DNA from: Pedobacter nototheniae
GTDB lineage: Bacteria; Bacteroidota; Bacteroidia; Sphingobacteriales; Sphingobacteriaceae
DNA: 64,000 nt
NCBI RefSeq assembly: GCF_004335085.1
Contig: NZ_RQRS01000001.1
Span: 124,001 to 188,000, forward strand
Reading direction: 5' to 3'
The number at the start of each line of letters is the position of its first letter. Within the stretch, counting starts at the first letter, position 1. A program made the position numbers and the translations under genes. The notes below the pieces were generated by a model that did no database searches, had not been told where the DNA came from, and worked only from the letters and a program-made list of their open reading frames with translations. This document shows positions 7,932-17,050 of the stretch, one piece after another.

Positions 7932-9359
7932 CTAATAACTTGTTTCAAAAACATTAGATTGAGAATCTGCTTTCTTCTCCTCAAGGATCTTATCATAATC
8001 ATCTTCATTGCCGCCCCAGTTCTTAACTGATTCCAGTTGAGAAATGAAAGGTTTACCGCCATTGGCCACTTGGAGCACTTGTGCTGCTGAAAGATCATCG
8101 GCGATCATATAAGGAGTGATTGTTGGCTTAATCTTCATTTTGGAAGCTTTTTTAAAGCCATTGTTATTCATTTCAGAAGCGTAGGCTCTGATAATCTTGT
8201 ATCTTCGCTGTAAGAAAGGGATAAAAATTTCTTCCTTATCCTTCACTTTTAAGTGAGCATCAAGGAACATCAACTTTAAAGCTATACCAGATAATGCACC
8301 AATGCCTTTTACGCTTTCAAAACTGATATCTGGCGTTTGAGTAATGGTATAAGCCATCTTGATAAGGTTATTCGCCTCGACCAAAAACGACTCTGGAGCA
8401 TGATCCCATGATAAGTATTCAGCTTTTGCATCCTTTTCACCTTGAATTACTGTATTGCTTGATCCTTTGGAACCAAATGACAGTATCCGGCCATTAACGA
8501 AGATCTTTGGTGCCGAATGGTAATCGTTTGTATCGCCAAGATTTGAAAACATTTTTTCAAGACGATCGATGATGCTTTCAATATCCTCAGTCTCCATTTC
8601 ATCCTGTCTAGCGTAAGCAATGGGAATCTTCTTGATTGGAATTTCCTCCCAATGGTCTTGAACCCACGCTCCATCCATAGATAGGCTCGATTGCTTCCAT
8701 CTGATAAGCTCTTCACTTGTGTAGGTTTCGAAATAGACTGTTTCAAGGTTAGGTTTCTTTATCTTAAACTCCCTGCTGAACGCTACCATATCACCGTATT
8801 CATCGAAATAAGGATATAATACATCTCCTTGATCAGGACTAAATAACTTTGATTTAAGCTTTCTTGAAGTCTTGAATCCATATTCCTCATGCTCTTCGTG
8901 TTCTACCGTAAACCAATATTCTGCAGCTTCGGTAAATGAAAATACTTTACGAGCTACGTTTTTGTTTAGGAACTCTTCTTTGTTGTCATCAAGAATTTCT
9001 TCCAGACAAACCATGAGTGCTTTTTCTTCTTCGCTTTCAGCATTATAATCCAGAACTACCGGATTGCCAAACAGGAATGACACGGCTCGTTTGATGATCA
9101 GTTTTTGGAGAGCGAAACCAATTCGATTGACCTTTTCTATTTTTGGTTCCCCCTTACCAGTTATATTACCAGCAGCATCTTTTTCTGGATTAGGATAAAT
9201 AATCTTGTCTTCTCTTTCGGTTGTACTGAATACCTTGTGACCTTTAACATTTAGTCTTTTTTCGAATAACTCAACCTTTGGTAGGGGATAAGGCCTCATT
9301 TTAAGATTAGCGATTATCGTGTCTATTTTCGCACCAGGTGCAATATCTTCAACTTTCAT
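7932..9359 (-). CDS. Phage portal protein (SPP1 gp6-like)
   Basis: 475 residues, a usual length for SPP1-type portals. Features that fit are the early basic segment QKLIIKRAVSFLFGNPV (the typical 'FlfG-P' region of gp6-like portals), the middle beta-rich part, and the late helical segment GIGALSGIALKLMFLDA. The portal forms the dodecameric ring through which DNA is packaged. It lies between large terminase (1 nt upstream) and the MuF gene (4 nt downstream), the standard terminase-portal-MuF order. Confidence 0.88.
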   Translation of the reverse strand: MKVEDIAPGAKIDTIIANLKMRPYPLPKVELFEKRLNVKGHKVFSTTEREDKIIYPNPEKDAAGNITGKGEPKIEKVNRIGFALQKLIIKRAVSFLFGNPVVLDYNAESEEEKALMVCLEEILDDNKEEFLNKNVARKVFSFTEAAEYWFTVEHEEHEEYGFKTSRKLKSKLFSPDQGDVLYPYFDEYGDMVAFSREFKIKKPNLETVYFETYTSEELIRWKQSSLSMDGAWVQDHWEEIPIKKIPIAYARQDEMETEDIESIIDRLEKMFSNLGDTNDYHSAPKIFVNGRILSFGSKGSSNTVIQGEKDAKAEYLSWDHAPESFLVEANNLIKMAYTITQTPDISFESVKGIGALSGIALKLMFLDAHLKVKDKEEIFIPFLQRRYKIIRAYASEMNNNGFKKASKMKIKPTITPYMIADDLSAAQVLQVANGGKPFISQLESVKNWGGNEDDYDKILEEKKADSQSNVFETSY

Positions 9360-9360
9360 A

Positions 9361-10923
9361 TTAAAAAACTCCTTCTAAGTCTTGTGGTGTATTATCAATT
9401 ATTGGATAGAAAGTGTTTGCAAGTGCATCAAACTCATCTGTTGATTTGCCTAAACGCTTTTTGATGTCGTCTTTCGCTTCAATGATGATCGTTCCATTAC
9501 TTTGAAACTTCCATTTTATTTCTGTTGCTTCCTCTGTTAAAGTGTTGCCAGGGGGAAGCATTGGATTCATTTTGTTTTTTGGATCAAGCCAGTCGCGAAC
9601 AGCCCAGAATAACCATGCACGCATGTTTGCAAACTTGTATTGGCCAGTAATATCTGTTAGAAACTCACCAAACTTATCCTTGGCAGCTTCAGAGTATTTA
9701 CAGCTATAAGCAATGTTTTCATAGCCCTGTTCCTCTAGTCGGGAATAAACTCCAGCTCCTTCGCCAATTGTGTCTATTTGAGCCGTTGAACCTGGATTGG
9801 AATCAAGAATGTTTTTTACTTTTCCAGCAATTTCCATGTGATTTGCTTTACCTCCAGAATTCGTTTTATAGAAATGGTCGACGAAGGAATCATACCTAGG
9901 GCAAAAAACAGAGCTGTCACGTCCCATACCCGCAACATCGACACCTAGCTTGAGCAATCCTTTATGAATTGCATTGTGGCCATTCTTTTCAACGTACTCA
10001 AGCCATCTATTTTGAGCAATTTCAATCCATTGTTCCGGAATTAAACTATCCTCGGATACTTTAGGAAACTTACCAAGTACTTTAATTCGGAAAATGTCTT
10101 CAGGTCGGTACCATTGTCCTTCAAACTCAAAGTCATCCTGAGTTTCGCTAATTTCATCAGGTCTAATTTTCGTACACCAGTTATCAAGCTTATCAGCTAC
10201 CCATTCATAATCAACTTGCCCTGGGATAATGGGCTTTTTCTCGATAACGTTAGGTGCTGTAAGAGAATTTAAGCGGAATTTATTCCAACGATCACCTTTT
10301 TGTGATTTAGCAGCATAACCGATTGTGACATTCGGGTTGAATACTAATAAAATTCTTGAATTACCCTGAAGGTTACCCTCAATAGCTCCGAAAGTATCAT
10401 CAGAAATACCTGATGCCTCAGTAATGGCAAACATTGTATTAACAGCATGAAAACCTGACCATGCTTCGTGGTTATGCTCATCAGCCTTGAAGCCTGTTAA
10501 AAACCATTCTTCATATTCTGTACGAACATCATAAGCATTTAATCTACCAGGCAGTTGAATGCCACGTTTTTTCGCCCGGTTATACAATCTAGATATCTCA
10601 GGCATCATGATGTTTTTAACCTGACGATCAGTAGGAGCAGTCAACGCTACTTTTGTATTGGCAATTAACTCACCTTTCTTGTTCCACATGGGCGTGAGGT
10701 TCATAAAGCAAACTGCCGCTACAGCTGTTACGAAATCTTTACCTCGTGCGGTGCCTGATGCTACGGTCGTTCGTGGATTGAACTGTACTGATGTCAAAAT
10801 TGCTTGCTGATCTTTGTCCAGCGAGACGCCCAATGCTTCAGCGGCAAACTTATTCCAGTCTTCCGTCCAAAGTTTAACTGCTGATCTGGCATTATCCTCG
10901 AATTTAGATGCTTGCTTGGTCAT
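9361..10923 (-). CDS. Phage terminase large subunit
   Basis: 520 residues. The N-terminal ATPase has a deviant Walker A, SGTARGKD, at 56-63. The C-terminal RNaseH-like nuclease opens with KLGVDVAGMGRDSSV, with the metal-binding Asp at 329. TerL drives ATP-dependent packaging and cuts the concatemer. It follows the candidate small subunit by 3 nt and precedes the portal by 1 nt. Confidence 0.88.
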   Translation of the reverse strand: MTKQASKFEDNARSAVKLWTEDWNKFAAEALGVSLDKDQQAILTSVQFNPRTTVASGTARGKDFVTAVAAVCFMNLTPMWNKKGELIANTKVALTAPTDRQVKNIMMPEISRLYNRAKKRGIQLPGRLNAYDVRTEYEEWFLTGFKADEHNHEAWSGFHAVNTMFAITEASGISDDTFGAIEGNLQGNSRILLVFNPNVTIGYAAKSQKGDRWNKFRLNSLTAPNVIEKKPIIPGQVDYEWVADKLDNWCTKIRPDEISETQDDFEFEGQWYRPEDIFRIKVLGKFPKVSEDSLIPEQWIEIAQNRWLEYVEKNGHNAIHKGLLKLGVDVAGMGRDSSVFCPRYDSFVDHFYKTNSGGKANHMEIAGKVKNILDSNPGSTAQIDTIGEGAGVYSRLEEQGYENIAYSCKYSEAAKDKFGEFLTDITGQYKFANMRAWLFWAVRDWLDPKNKMNPMLPPGNTLTEEATEIKWKFQSNGTIIIEAKDDIKKRLGKSTDEFDALANTFYPIIDNTPQDLEGVF

Positions 10924-10926
10924 TGG

Positions 10927-11505
10927 TTAATCTTCTAAAACGTTATTCTGTTGTAGGAAATCGTAAAAACCAACGTTTCCGCTTAATTCTTTCTTCTCCG
11001 GAGCATATAACCCTAAAAGTTTTCTTCGCTCTTGGCCTAACTTGGTTAGTTCCGCCTGGTACCTAGCATCTCCAAAGTTTATCTCATCCTTTTCGATCCT
11101 TTCAATGGCGGTCGTTGCTATCTTTTCAGAATCCACTATATTGCCGTTAGGCCCAACAGATTTTGCTTTACCGGCTATTCCTTTTTGTTTCTTACTTGTC
11201 GACTTATGGTCGATCTTAGACTTATCCCAGGCTTCCCACAATTCCACCTCTTGAGCATTGATCTTTTCAAGTTCTAATTGAACTGATAATTCAGTATTGT
11301 CAATCCTGGTACTTCTCCATTCATTCAGGAGAATATGAATATCTTTGTGTAGAGTGCTTTTTGAATAAGTAGCAAGTCCAAGACGTGACATAACCTGCTT
11401 ACGCATCGCATCATATCCGTAGCCCTTCTTATATAGCTCCGAAACTACTACAAGCCGCGCCTCCCTTATTTGTGTAGCTGTTCTGTTTCCCTTAACATTA
11501 CCCAT
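10927..11505 (-). CDS. Probable phage terminase small subunit
   Basis: 192 residues. The N-terminal third is basic and HTH-like (RTATQIREARLVVVSELYKK, MRKQVMSRLGLATYSKSTLHKDI). A charged helical middle follows, and the C-terminal tail ends YDFLQQNNVLED. It sits immediately before TerL, where TerS normally is. The assignment rests mainly on position, size and the DNA-binding-like N-terminus. Confidence 0.6.
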   Translation of the reverse strand: MGNVKGNRTATQIREARLVVVSELYKKGYGYDAMRKQVMSRLGLATYSKSTLHKDIHILLNEWRSTRIDNTELSVQLELEKINAQEVELWEAWDKSKIDHKSTSKKQKGIAGKAKSVGPNGNIVDSEKIATTAIERIEKDEINFGDARYQAELTKLGQERRKLLGLYAPEKKELSGNVGFYDFLQQNNVLED

Positions 11506-11506
11506 C

Positions 11507-12160
11507 TTAATCCCTCAACTTTGCATCTGGAAATTCCTCCACTATATCGCTCACGCGCCTTTTCACTTCGTCATAGTTCGCAAGATCACCATCAAATTCA
11601 ATTACTAATCTCACAACAGACTTCTTTTCCTTTTCTTCCGGCTCATCATCACCTCCATCTAAGCTGGTAAGGATCATTCCCCAATCTAAAAGATCGTCCT
11701 GATCCCATTCGTTTGCTAACAGATCATAATCATCGCTACCAAAACCAACATTATCCTTGATCATATATGCCTTAATTTGCTCAATTGTAGCTGACCTTGG
11801 GATAATCTTACAAGGAATGGTTTTAGTTGATCTTAACTCAGTAATTGCAGCAAGCCAGTCATTGAAGTTATCTTTTGATTGTTTCTCTTCAATAATCAAA
11901 GCAAATTCATCCTCAGACATTGATGAAGCCTCGACAACTGCTCTCAACCTCATATTCCCAGCTATAGCAACAAATTCATCTGCATACTCGACAACGAGGC
12001 ATTCTCGAAGCTCCAACATTTCTGGATGGTCGATTATCGATCTTACAAGCTTGGCAAAACGTTCATCTCTAATGAACCTGGGATTTTTTGGAATGCCAGC
12101 GATCTGACCAGTGTTAGGCCAGATTTTTAGGGTAGGTATTGATTGCGTAACGATTTCCAT
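11507..12160 (-). CDS. ParB/Srx-fold nuclease-like phage protein
   Basis: 217 residues. The N-terminal ParB-like fold is shown by IPKNPRFIRDERFAKLVRSI and the GNMR box at 68-71 (AIAGNMRLRAV). The C-terminal part is acidic with no methylase domain. Such proteins are common just before terminases in Bacteroidota and Firmicutes phages and are thought to bind or nick DNA near the packaging start. It begins the packaging operon. A conserved palindromic motif lies 20 nt upstream at 12181-12201. Confidence 0.75.
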   Translation of the reverse strand: MEIVTQSIPTLKIWPNTGQIAGIPKNPRFIRDERFAKLVRSIIDHPEMLELRECLVVEYADEFVAIAGNMRLRAVVEASSMSEDEFALIIEEKQSKDNFNDWLAAITELRSTKTIPCKIIPRSATIEQIKAYMIKDNVGFGSDDYDLLANEWDQDDLLDWGMILTSLDGGDDEPEEKEKKSVVRLVIEFDGDLANYDEVKRRVSDIVEEFPDAKLRD

Positions 12161-12180
12161 ATACGCAAAGATAATAATAA

Positions 12181-12201
12181 AACATATCTAAAGGATATGT
12201 T
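12181..12201. promoter_or_regulatory. Palindromic ATATC element upstream of the packaging operon
   Basis: AACATATC (12181-12188) and GATATGTT (12194-12201) form an inverted repeat with a 5-nt spacer, 20 nt upstream of the ParB-like start. A related element lies at 20329-20347, upstream of the replication gene. It may be an operator or a promoter -7 region. Confidence 0.4.
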
Positions 12202-12212
12202 TATGTCTAAAT

Positions 12213-12239
12213 AAAAAAGGCTTTTCAATTGCCTTTTTT
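12213..12239 (-). terminator. Intrinsic terminator after the MazF-like gene
   Basis: AAAAAAGGC (12213-12221) pairs with GCCTTTTTT (12231-12239). On the minus strand the GC-containing stem is followed by TTTTTTA. It overlaps the stop codon of the MazF-like gene and separates it from the packaging operon. Confidence 0.65.
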
Positions 12240-12569
12240 ATGTTGGTCAAGTAATTTTTCTATTTTGTCCATTAGACTCTCTGGGCACTCGCCTAGATAA
12301 CTATATATATCCCATTTAGTTAATTCTGCTGTTTCCGCTATGGATATATAGGTAGGTTCCCATAATCCCATCTCATTATATTCTTCAGAGTCCTTTTCAA
12401 TAAATATACACGGTCCATACTGTGATTTGTCTGTTTTTGTGCATTTGACAACAATATGATCGTCTATCGCGTCTTCTAAAAGCACCGCAGGGCGCTTTTT
12501 AGATTGATCAGGATCATCTTGATATGGAAAATAAACTAATAAAACATCCCCTCTCTTATACGCAGGCAT
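12225..12569 (-). CDS. MazF/PemK-like toxin family protein
   Basis: 114 residues, the usual MazF size. The start reads KRGDVLLVYFPYQDD, followed by KKRPAVLLED, matching the conserved GD.v.v.fp and kRPa.vl signatures of MazF/PemK endoribonucleases. No small antitoxin of the MazE type precedes it. The upstream gene is a 185-residue protein whose 3' end overlaps it by 14 nt. This makes it either an atypical TA pair or an orphan housekeeping-type PemK-like protein. Its own terminator suggests a cargo unit within the phage. Confidence 0.65.
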   Translation of the reverse strand: MPAYKRGDVLLVYFPYQDDPDQSKKRPAVLLEDAIDDHIVVKCTKTDKSQYGPCIFIEKDSEEYNEMGLWEPTYISIAETAELTKWDIYSYLGECPESLMDKIEKLLDQHKKGN

Positions 12570-13113
12570 TGTTTGGATAGAGAGTGTCGTAAATAGAATT
12601 GGACTCGCCTTTCCAATCAGATAAATCTACGTTTTTATATGATTGTTTTAATCGGTCAAATAAAACAGGATCCTTTGCTGGATCAATTCTTTCAGGATAG
12701 ACAGCAAACGTCATCATGTCCCCCATAGATTTGATTTGATTTAGATATTCTAGGGCAGATTTAACAAAGAATCTAGTAAAAGGAAGATTTTTCTTTTCTA
12801 GTTTAGAAATAACTGGAAGAAGCTTGCTCTCTAATGTTTTTATTGACCTAACAACTTTAGCCTCTGTTTTCATCTTTTCTCGTTCTTCAGCTCTATTAAA
12901 ATCAGCTTCAATTACTTTTAAAGCTTTTTTTAAGGCCAATGATTGAAAACGAATTGATACACCTAGGGAAAGTATATGAAAGGGTAACGTTACTGTAAGT
13001 CCTAATATTCCGAAATATTTTCTGATTGATTTCCTCGAAGATTGAAAATCTTCAAAAACCTGAGAGAATTCAGATAGTCGCTCGAATTGGTGGTTATGAG
13101 AAATGGTTGTCAT
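12556..13113 (-). CDS. Hypothetical protein with a hydrophobic segment, coupled to the MazF-like gene
   Basis: 185 residues from the ATG at 13113, which has the purine-rich sequence GAAGGAAG upstream; the open frame extends 16 codons further only by using TTG. A hydrophobic stretch (YFGILGLTVTLPFHILSLGV) may be membrane-associated. A Lys/Glu-rich helical region and a C-terminal domain with DPAKDPVLFDRLKQ follow. It is unrecognised. The overlap with the toxin gene suggests partnership, possibly as antitoxin or anchor. Confidence 0.5.
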   Translation of the reverse strand: MTTISHNHQFERLSEFSQVFEDFQSSRKSIRKYFGILGLTVTLPFHILSLGVSIRFQSLALKKALKVIEADFNRAEEREKMKTEAKVVRSIKTLESKLLPVISKLEKKNLPFTRFFVKSALEYLNQIKSMGDMMTFAVYPERIDPAKDPVLFDRLKQSYKNVDLSDWKGESNSIYDTLYPNNACV

Positions 13114-13182
13114 ATTATATTTTCTTCCTTCAACTGTAAGTAAATATAATTGGATAGCCAATTATATAGAGCATTAATTTAA

Positions 13183-13362
13183 TTAGGTAGAAGCCAAAGT
13201 TATACCATTTTTGCAAATTATAATAGTAAAGATAATGTAGTAGTTGAACTGAGTCTTAAAGAATTTGGTATTGATAATATTAGAAATGCTAAAGATATAG
13301 AAGCGGATTTAAATTTTGTTTTGAACCAAAATTTAGGCGCTAAGTGGTACGATCTCAATTAA
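13183..13362 (+). pseudogene. Possible start-less gene remnant
   Basis: An open plus-strand stretch without a start codon encodes a protein-like tail: VVVELSLKEFGIDNIRNAKD, then LGAKWYDLN and TAA at 13360-13362. Codon use looks coding. It may be the decayed 3' end of a cargo gene. I could not name the family. Confidence 0.25.
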
Positions 13363-13629
13363 AGTAATGGAAGTAGTAGATAGTATTACTTTTGATAGCA
13401 GAAGTCATTTAAGGAACTTTATGAATGCTACAATCTAATAATTTCTGATTGCAATTAATTTTTAATGTGACATTGTTATGACATTAAGTCTGCCTAACAA
13501 AATGCTTTAAACAGCATTTTATGGCTGATTTACTAGACGGTTTACAAAAATTACTCTAAATATTATCAGTAATTTATCAACAAAATCTGGCAATATATGG
13601 TAGGTCATATTGTGAATGTAAGTTCATAT
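13363..13629. other. Intergenic stretch in the cargo region
   Basis: No convincing gene. It has a 23-codon open frame (13367-13438) that may belong to the remnant before it, and a perfect inverted repeat AAAATGCT/AGCATTTT at 13499-13506 and 13513-13520 with a 6-nt loop. No clear T tract follows on either strand. Confidence 0.4.
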
Positions 13630-14574
13630 TTAGGATAGAAAAGGTTCGTATGCAGCTAGGTATTTTCCAAGCGGAGTCATACGTTCGCGTCTGTCCATAC
13701 TTGCTATACCCAATGCTTGCATGCGTGTTAATATCGACGAATTCATGCTTCCTCCATTTTCTTCAAAACTAATATACTTTTGGAAGTTTGCCCATTCGCC
13801 AGCATCTTTCAAGTCTTTCACTTTGTCTAAAATTGATATTGGAATAGGCATATCAGGTATTGAAGCTAGAACATTAGGGCTTAGTAACATTTTCAATAAG
13901 CTCTCAATTTGGTCGTTTGATATTTCTAGGGCATTCTTTTCCGATGCCAATATAGATTCGGTGATATCTAATTCAGTTTTTATTTGCTCATTGGAATCTC
14001 TTAAAGTTCTCGTTGTTGATCTTTCTGTTTGAAGGTTATTTTCTAGCTCGGCATTTGAATTTTGTAATGAAGCGATTTGATCCTGTTGGAAATTTATCGA
14101 ATCATTCTTGGATTGTATTTGTTCGGACTGAGCATCGTAGTCTTTCGAAAATGACCTTACTAATTTCCTCTGATCCTCATATTTCTCACTATATTCATCT
14201 CTTTCTTTAACTACATCTTCATGAACACTTCTTTCGACAACCTTCTTGTTTATAACCTTTCCAGTTATCCAAGGCATAAATCTGAAGTCTATAGTTAGCG
14301 AGAGGGTTCTGGTAGCCATTACAATTCCATAGCCGATTAGCATAATAATAACGGCAGTTATAATGTCGTGGACGAGGGACCAACCACCAAATTCAGCATT
14401 AGCTATAAGCCGGAGCGTTGCAACCTTTTCTGTGCGTGTGCAATCTTTGTCGAAATTGAATAACGTGTACCAAAACTCCCAATGGTGAATAATTAGTATG
14501 ACTGTTAATGTTCCAAAGAACGGACTGGTTAGTTTGTCCTTTATGTTTTGGAAGAAAGAATTTAAAAAGTCCAT
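13630..14574 (-). CDS. Membrane-anchored coiled-coil protein of unknown function
   Basis: 314 residues. Two transmembrane segments lie in the first ~90 residues (TLTVILIIHHWEFWYTLF; IITAVIIMLIGYGIVMATRT). A long coiled coil follows (about 120-225, rich in E/K/Q/S/N), then a C-terminal globular domain ending ILTRMQALGIASMDRRERM, which looks winged-helix-like. It is divergent from the PIN-like gene at 14653, with 78 nt between starts. The architecture fits a membrane sensor or anchor in a defence cargo module, but no family was recognised. Confidence 0.6.
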   Translation of the reverse strand: MDFLNSFFQNIKDKLTSPFFGTLTVILIIHHWEFWYTLFNFDKDCTRTEKVATLRLIANAEFGGWSLVHDIITAVIIMLIGYGIVMATRTLSLTIDFRFMPWITGKVINKKVVERSVHEDVVKERDEYSEKYEDQRKLVRSFSKDYDAQSEQIQSKNDSINFQQDQIASLQNSNAELENNLQTERSTTRTLRDSNEQIKTELDITESILASEKNALEISNDQIESLLKMLLSPNVLASIPDMPIPISILDKVKDLKDAGEWANFQKYISFEENGGSMNSSILTRMQALGIASMDRRERMTPLGKYLAAYEPFLS

Positions 14575-14652
14575 GAGTACGAAAATTTAGCTTGCAAAAT
14601 ACGACTTTACTTATCAAAGGCAAATCTTTATATTGCCAAAAATTAATCTCTC

Positions 14653-15927
14653 ATGGCAAAATCAGAAAAAGAAAATTTGGAAATTCTATATCCAACCTTT
14701 GGTTCTAAACGATTTAAACAAACTTTAAAATCGCATAAAGAAGTTTTAGATAGATACTATGCAGGATTTGATGAAGCGAAATCACTAAAGGGTGATTATA
14801 AGATATTTTTAGATACCAATGTTATTTTGAGAATTTATAGTACATCCTTTAAGGCCCGTGGAAAACTGCTCCAATTTTTTAAGGATTATGGATCACGTAT
14901 AGTTCTAACATCCCAAGTTCAATGGGAATTTGTAAAAAATAGAGAGAATGTAATTTCCCAATTCAATAACGAAGTAACCACCACTATACCGGATAATTTC
15001 AATAAGGATATAATTAATACGATAACAAGTTTTAGAAACAAAAATAAATCAAAACTTGTGGACTATCCAGATGTTGAGGTCAAACTTGAAAAACTGCAAA
15101 ATGATGCTGCAGATCTTTTGAAGTTGATTTCTGAATCAATAAGTGTGAAAAACATTTCTACAAATGAGATTATGTATAATGATGATTTTATCACAGAATT
15201 CCAAGGAATGGAGTTATTGGAACCCCTTGAAGAAAAGTTCATCAAGGAAATAAAAGCTGAGTTTGACTTATTCCTAAATACTTTGGATAAAAATGACATC
15301 GAAAAGCAGATATTTAAAACCTTTCCTGGTTGTTATGAAAAAAAGGAGAAGCAAGATGATCCTTATGGTGATTATATAATATTTCATGAAATGATGAAAT
15401 ATGCGCTTGAAAAACAGAAAGATATAATTTTTATAACAGAAGATGTTACAAAAGGGGATTGGATGCAAGTTGGTAAAAGCCCACACATCCACTATGTCGA
15501 AAACTTTTATCTTAATACTAAAAAACTTCTATACATACTTGATGGTGAGCGGACATTTGATTTATTATTAGATATTAATTTCAAGTCTTTGATACAATAT
15601 GACGCATCCATCAATAGTTTTACACCAATTAATAAACATACTTTACAACATTTTATTGACACATTTCCACCGTTTAATTCAGCTAAAAGCTATCCAGTAG
15701 GTGATCTTGAAGCAGAGGTAATCTATAATGGATTCGAAACAATCGAACAAATTAGAAATGTGTTAGCGATCATTTGGCATTATTACCCAGATATTGTATC
15801 ACAATTATCAACATATAGCAAGGTAGCGTTATTTAGGGCATCCATGACTTTAGCCGATGATAGTTATGAAATTGGTAGCGAGTATGGTGGTTACAACAGG
15901 GAATCTTTCCCGGTGACTTTAGATTGA
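14653..15927 (+). CDS. PIN-like domain protein (PIN_8/DUF4935-type), putative RNase
   Basis: 424 residues. A PIN-like fold is indicated by IFLDTNVILRIY with Asp54, the central helical insertion, and IIFITEDVTKGDWM with Asp264 and Asp269. Family knowledge: PIN proteins use a cluster of acidic residues and Mg2+ to cut RNA. The C-terminal ~140 residues are a separate domain with no recognised motif. It stands between phage packaging and phage early genes with the membrane coiled-coil protein on one side and a HEPN protein on the other, so it looks like defence cargo rather than a core phage function. Confidence 0.72.
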   Translation: MAKSEKENLEILYPTFGSKRFKQTLKSHKEVLDRYYAGFDEAKSLKGDYKIFLDTNVILRIYSTSFKARGKLLQFFKDYGSRIVLTSQVQWEFVKNRENVISQFNNEVTTTIPDNFNKDIINTITSFRNKNKSKLVDYPDVEVKLEKLQNDAADLLKLISESISVKNISTNEIMYNDDFITEFQGMELLEPLEEKFIKEIKAEFDLFLNTLDKNDIEKQIFKTFPGCYEKKEKQDDPYGDYIIFHEMMKYALEKQKDIIFITEDVTKGDWMQVGKSPHIHYVENFYLNTKKLLYILDGERTFDLLLDINFKSLIQYDASINSFTPINKHTLQHFIDTFPPFNSAKSYPVGDLEAEVIYNGFETIEQIRNVLAIIWHYYPDIVSQLSTYSKVALFRASMTLADDSYEIGSEYGGYNRESFPVTLD

Positions 15928-16202
15928 TCGAGGTTTCGAATACCACCTGAGCCAGCAAATTTGTCTGACTGTTGGCCGATTTAAGTGTTATTTAAAAACG
16001 TTGTTGACGGATGATAATTATTTGTTAAGGTATAATAAGTCCGTTTCAAATCCGAATTCATTAACAATCTTGCGATCAATCATGCTCATCTCGGGATCGA
16101 TTATGGAGATTATAATTTACCATTTTGAGTAATCACTGGATGTTAAGTATTCTAAAATTCAGATAAAAAAGTTTTTTATATTAGTCGAAATTATTGTCTA
16201 AA

Positions 16203-16919
16203 ATGCAAAAAAAGCCTCAAGAGTTACTCAACGAAGAAGACCCAAGATATCATGCTATAGGAATCTTAGGAGCGGGAACAGCTTGTCTAGCTACATCAGA
16301 GTTTATCGATAAAAAAACAGTGCATTTCTGTTTACCCTCAAGTCCTGCACTGTTTTTGAATTTAGCTTATAAAGCTAAAATGGAACTTGAGGTTATAGAT
16401 ATGAAGCAATGTTTATTAGAATTAGCGGACGCAGGAAACTCACCCCCTAAAACACATAAAATACTATTTGATTTTCTTGAATTGATGCTGGCACAAGCAA
16501 TCTTTTCATTTACGGCATTGGAATGCTTCGCTAATACATCAATTCCAAGTAATTATGTATTTAGAACCAAACGAGCCGATAAGAAGTTTATAGAAGAATA
16601 TGACAGCGAACAGATAGAGCGTAATTTAACGCTGGATGTTAAATTTGATAAAATTTTGCCTAATATATTTGAAGTTAAAAGTCCTTCTGGCACAAAATTA
16701 TGGGAAATCTATCAACAACTCAAAAAGTTACGCGATAGGTTAATACATTTAAAATCTAACGACATGTCTAAAACTGGCCCTGAGATAAAAACTATCTGGG
16801 GTGATTTAATCAGAAATCGCAACAGGGATTATGCTAAGCTTGCGTATGATTTGATAGGCTATTATTTGAAAGATAAGGATGGCATGAGATGGTTTAAAAT
16901 GTCCCCTTATAATGGATAG
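16203..16919 (+). CDS. HEPN-like putative ribonuclease
   Basis: 238 residues from the ATG at 16203; an upstream TTG at 16194 is the alternative start. A mostly alpha-helical protein carrying LKKLRDRLIHLKS near the C-terminus. R177-D178-x3-H182 fits the HEPN catalytic R(D/N/H)xxxH motif. Family knowledge: HEPN dimers cut RNA in many TA, abortive infection and CRISPR effectors. No MNT nucleotidyltransferase partner is nearby. With the PIN protein upstream it makes two putative RNases in one cargo patch. Confidence 0.55.
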   Translation: MQKKPQELLNEEDPRYHAIGILGAGTACLATSEFIDKKTVHFCLPSSPALFLNLAYKAKMELEVIDMKQCLLELADAGNSPPKTHKILFDFLELMLAQAIFSFTALECFANTSIPSNYVFRTKRADKKFIEEYDSEQIERNLTLDVKFDKILPNIFEVKSPSGTKLWEIYQQLKKLRDRLIHLKSNDMSKTGPEIKTIWGDLIRNRNRDYAKLAYDLIGYYLKDKDGMRWFKMSPYNG

Positions 16920-17050
16920 ACATTTTATTTAACTGGTTTTTATGCTTGCTTTTAAGGAAACCATATCTATGATTCCTGCATAAGGCACTTCCTTGTATAT
17001 CTCGTGATCAGAAAAGAAGTCGATAAAATGCTGTGCTAGTTATGATTCTT

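Noticed and set aside
15928-16202. A gene in the gap between the PIN and HEPN genes
   Set aside because: Only a short minus-strand open stretch (about 23 codons from a possible ATG, ending FETDLLYLNK) is present. It is too short and isolated to support.
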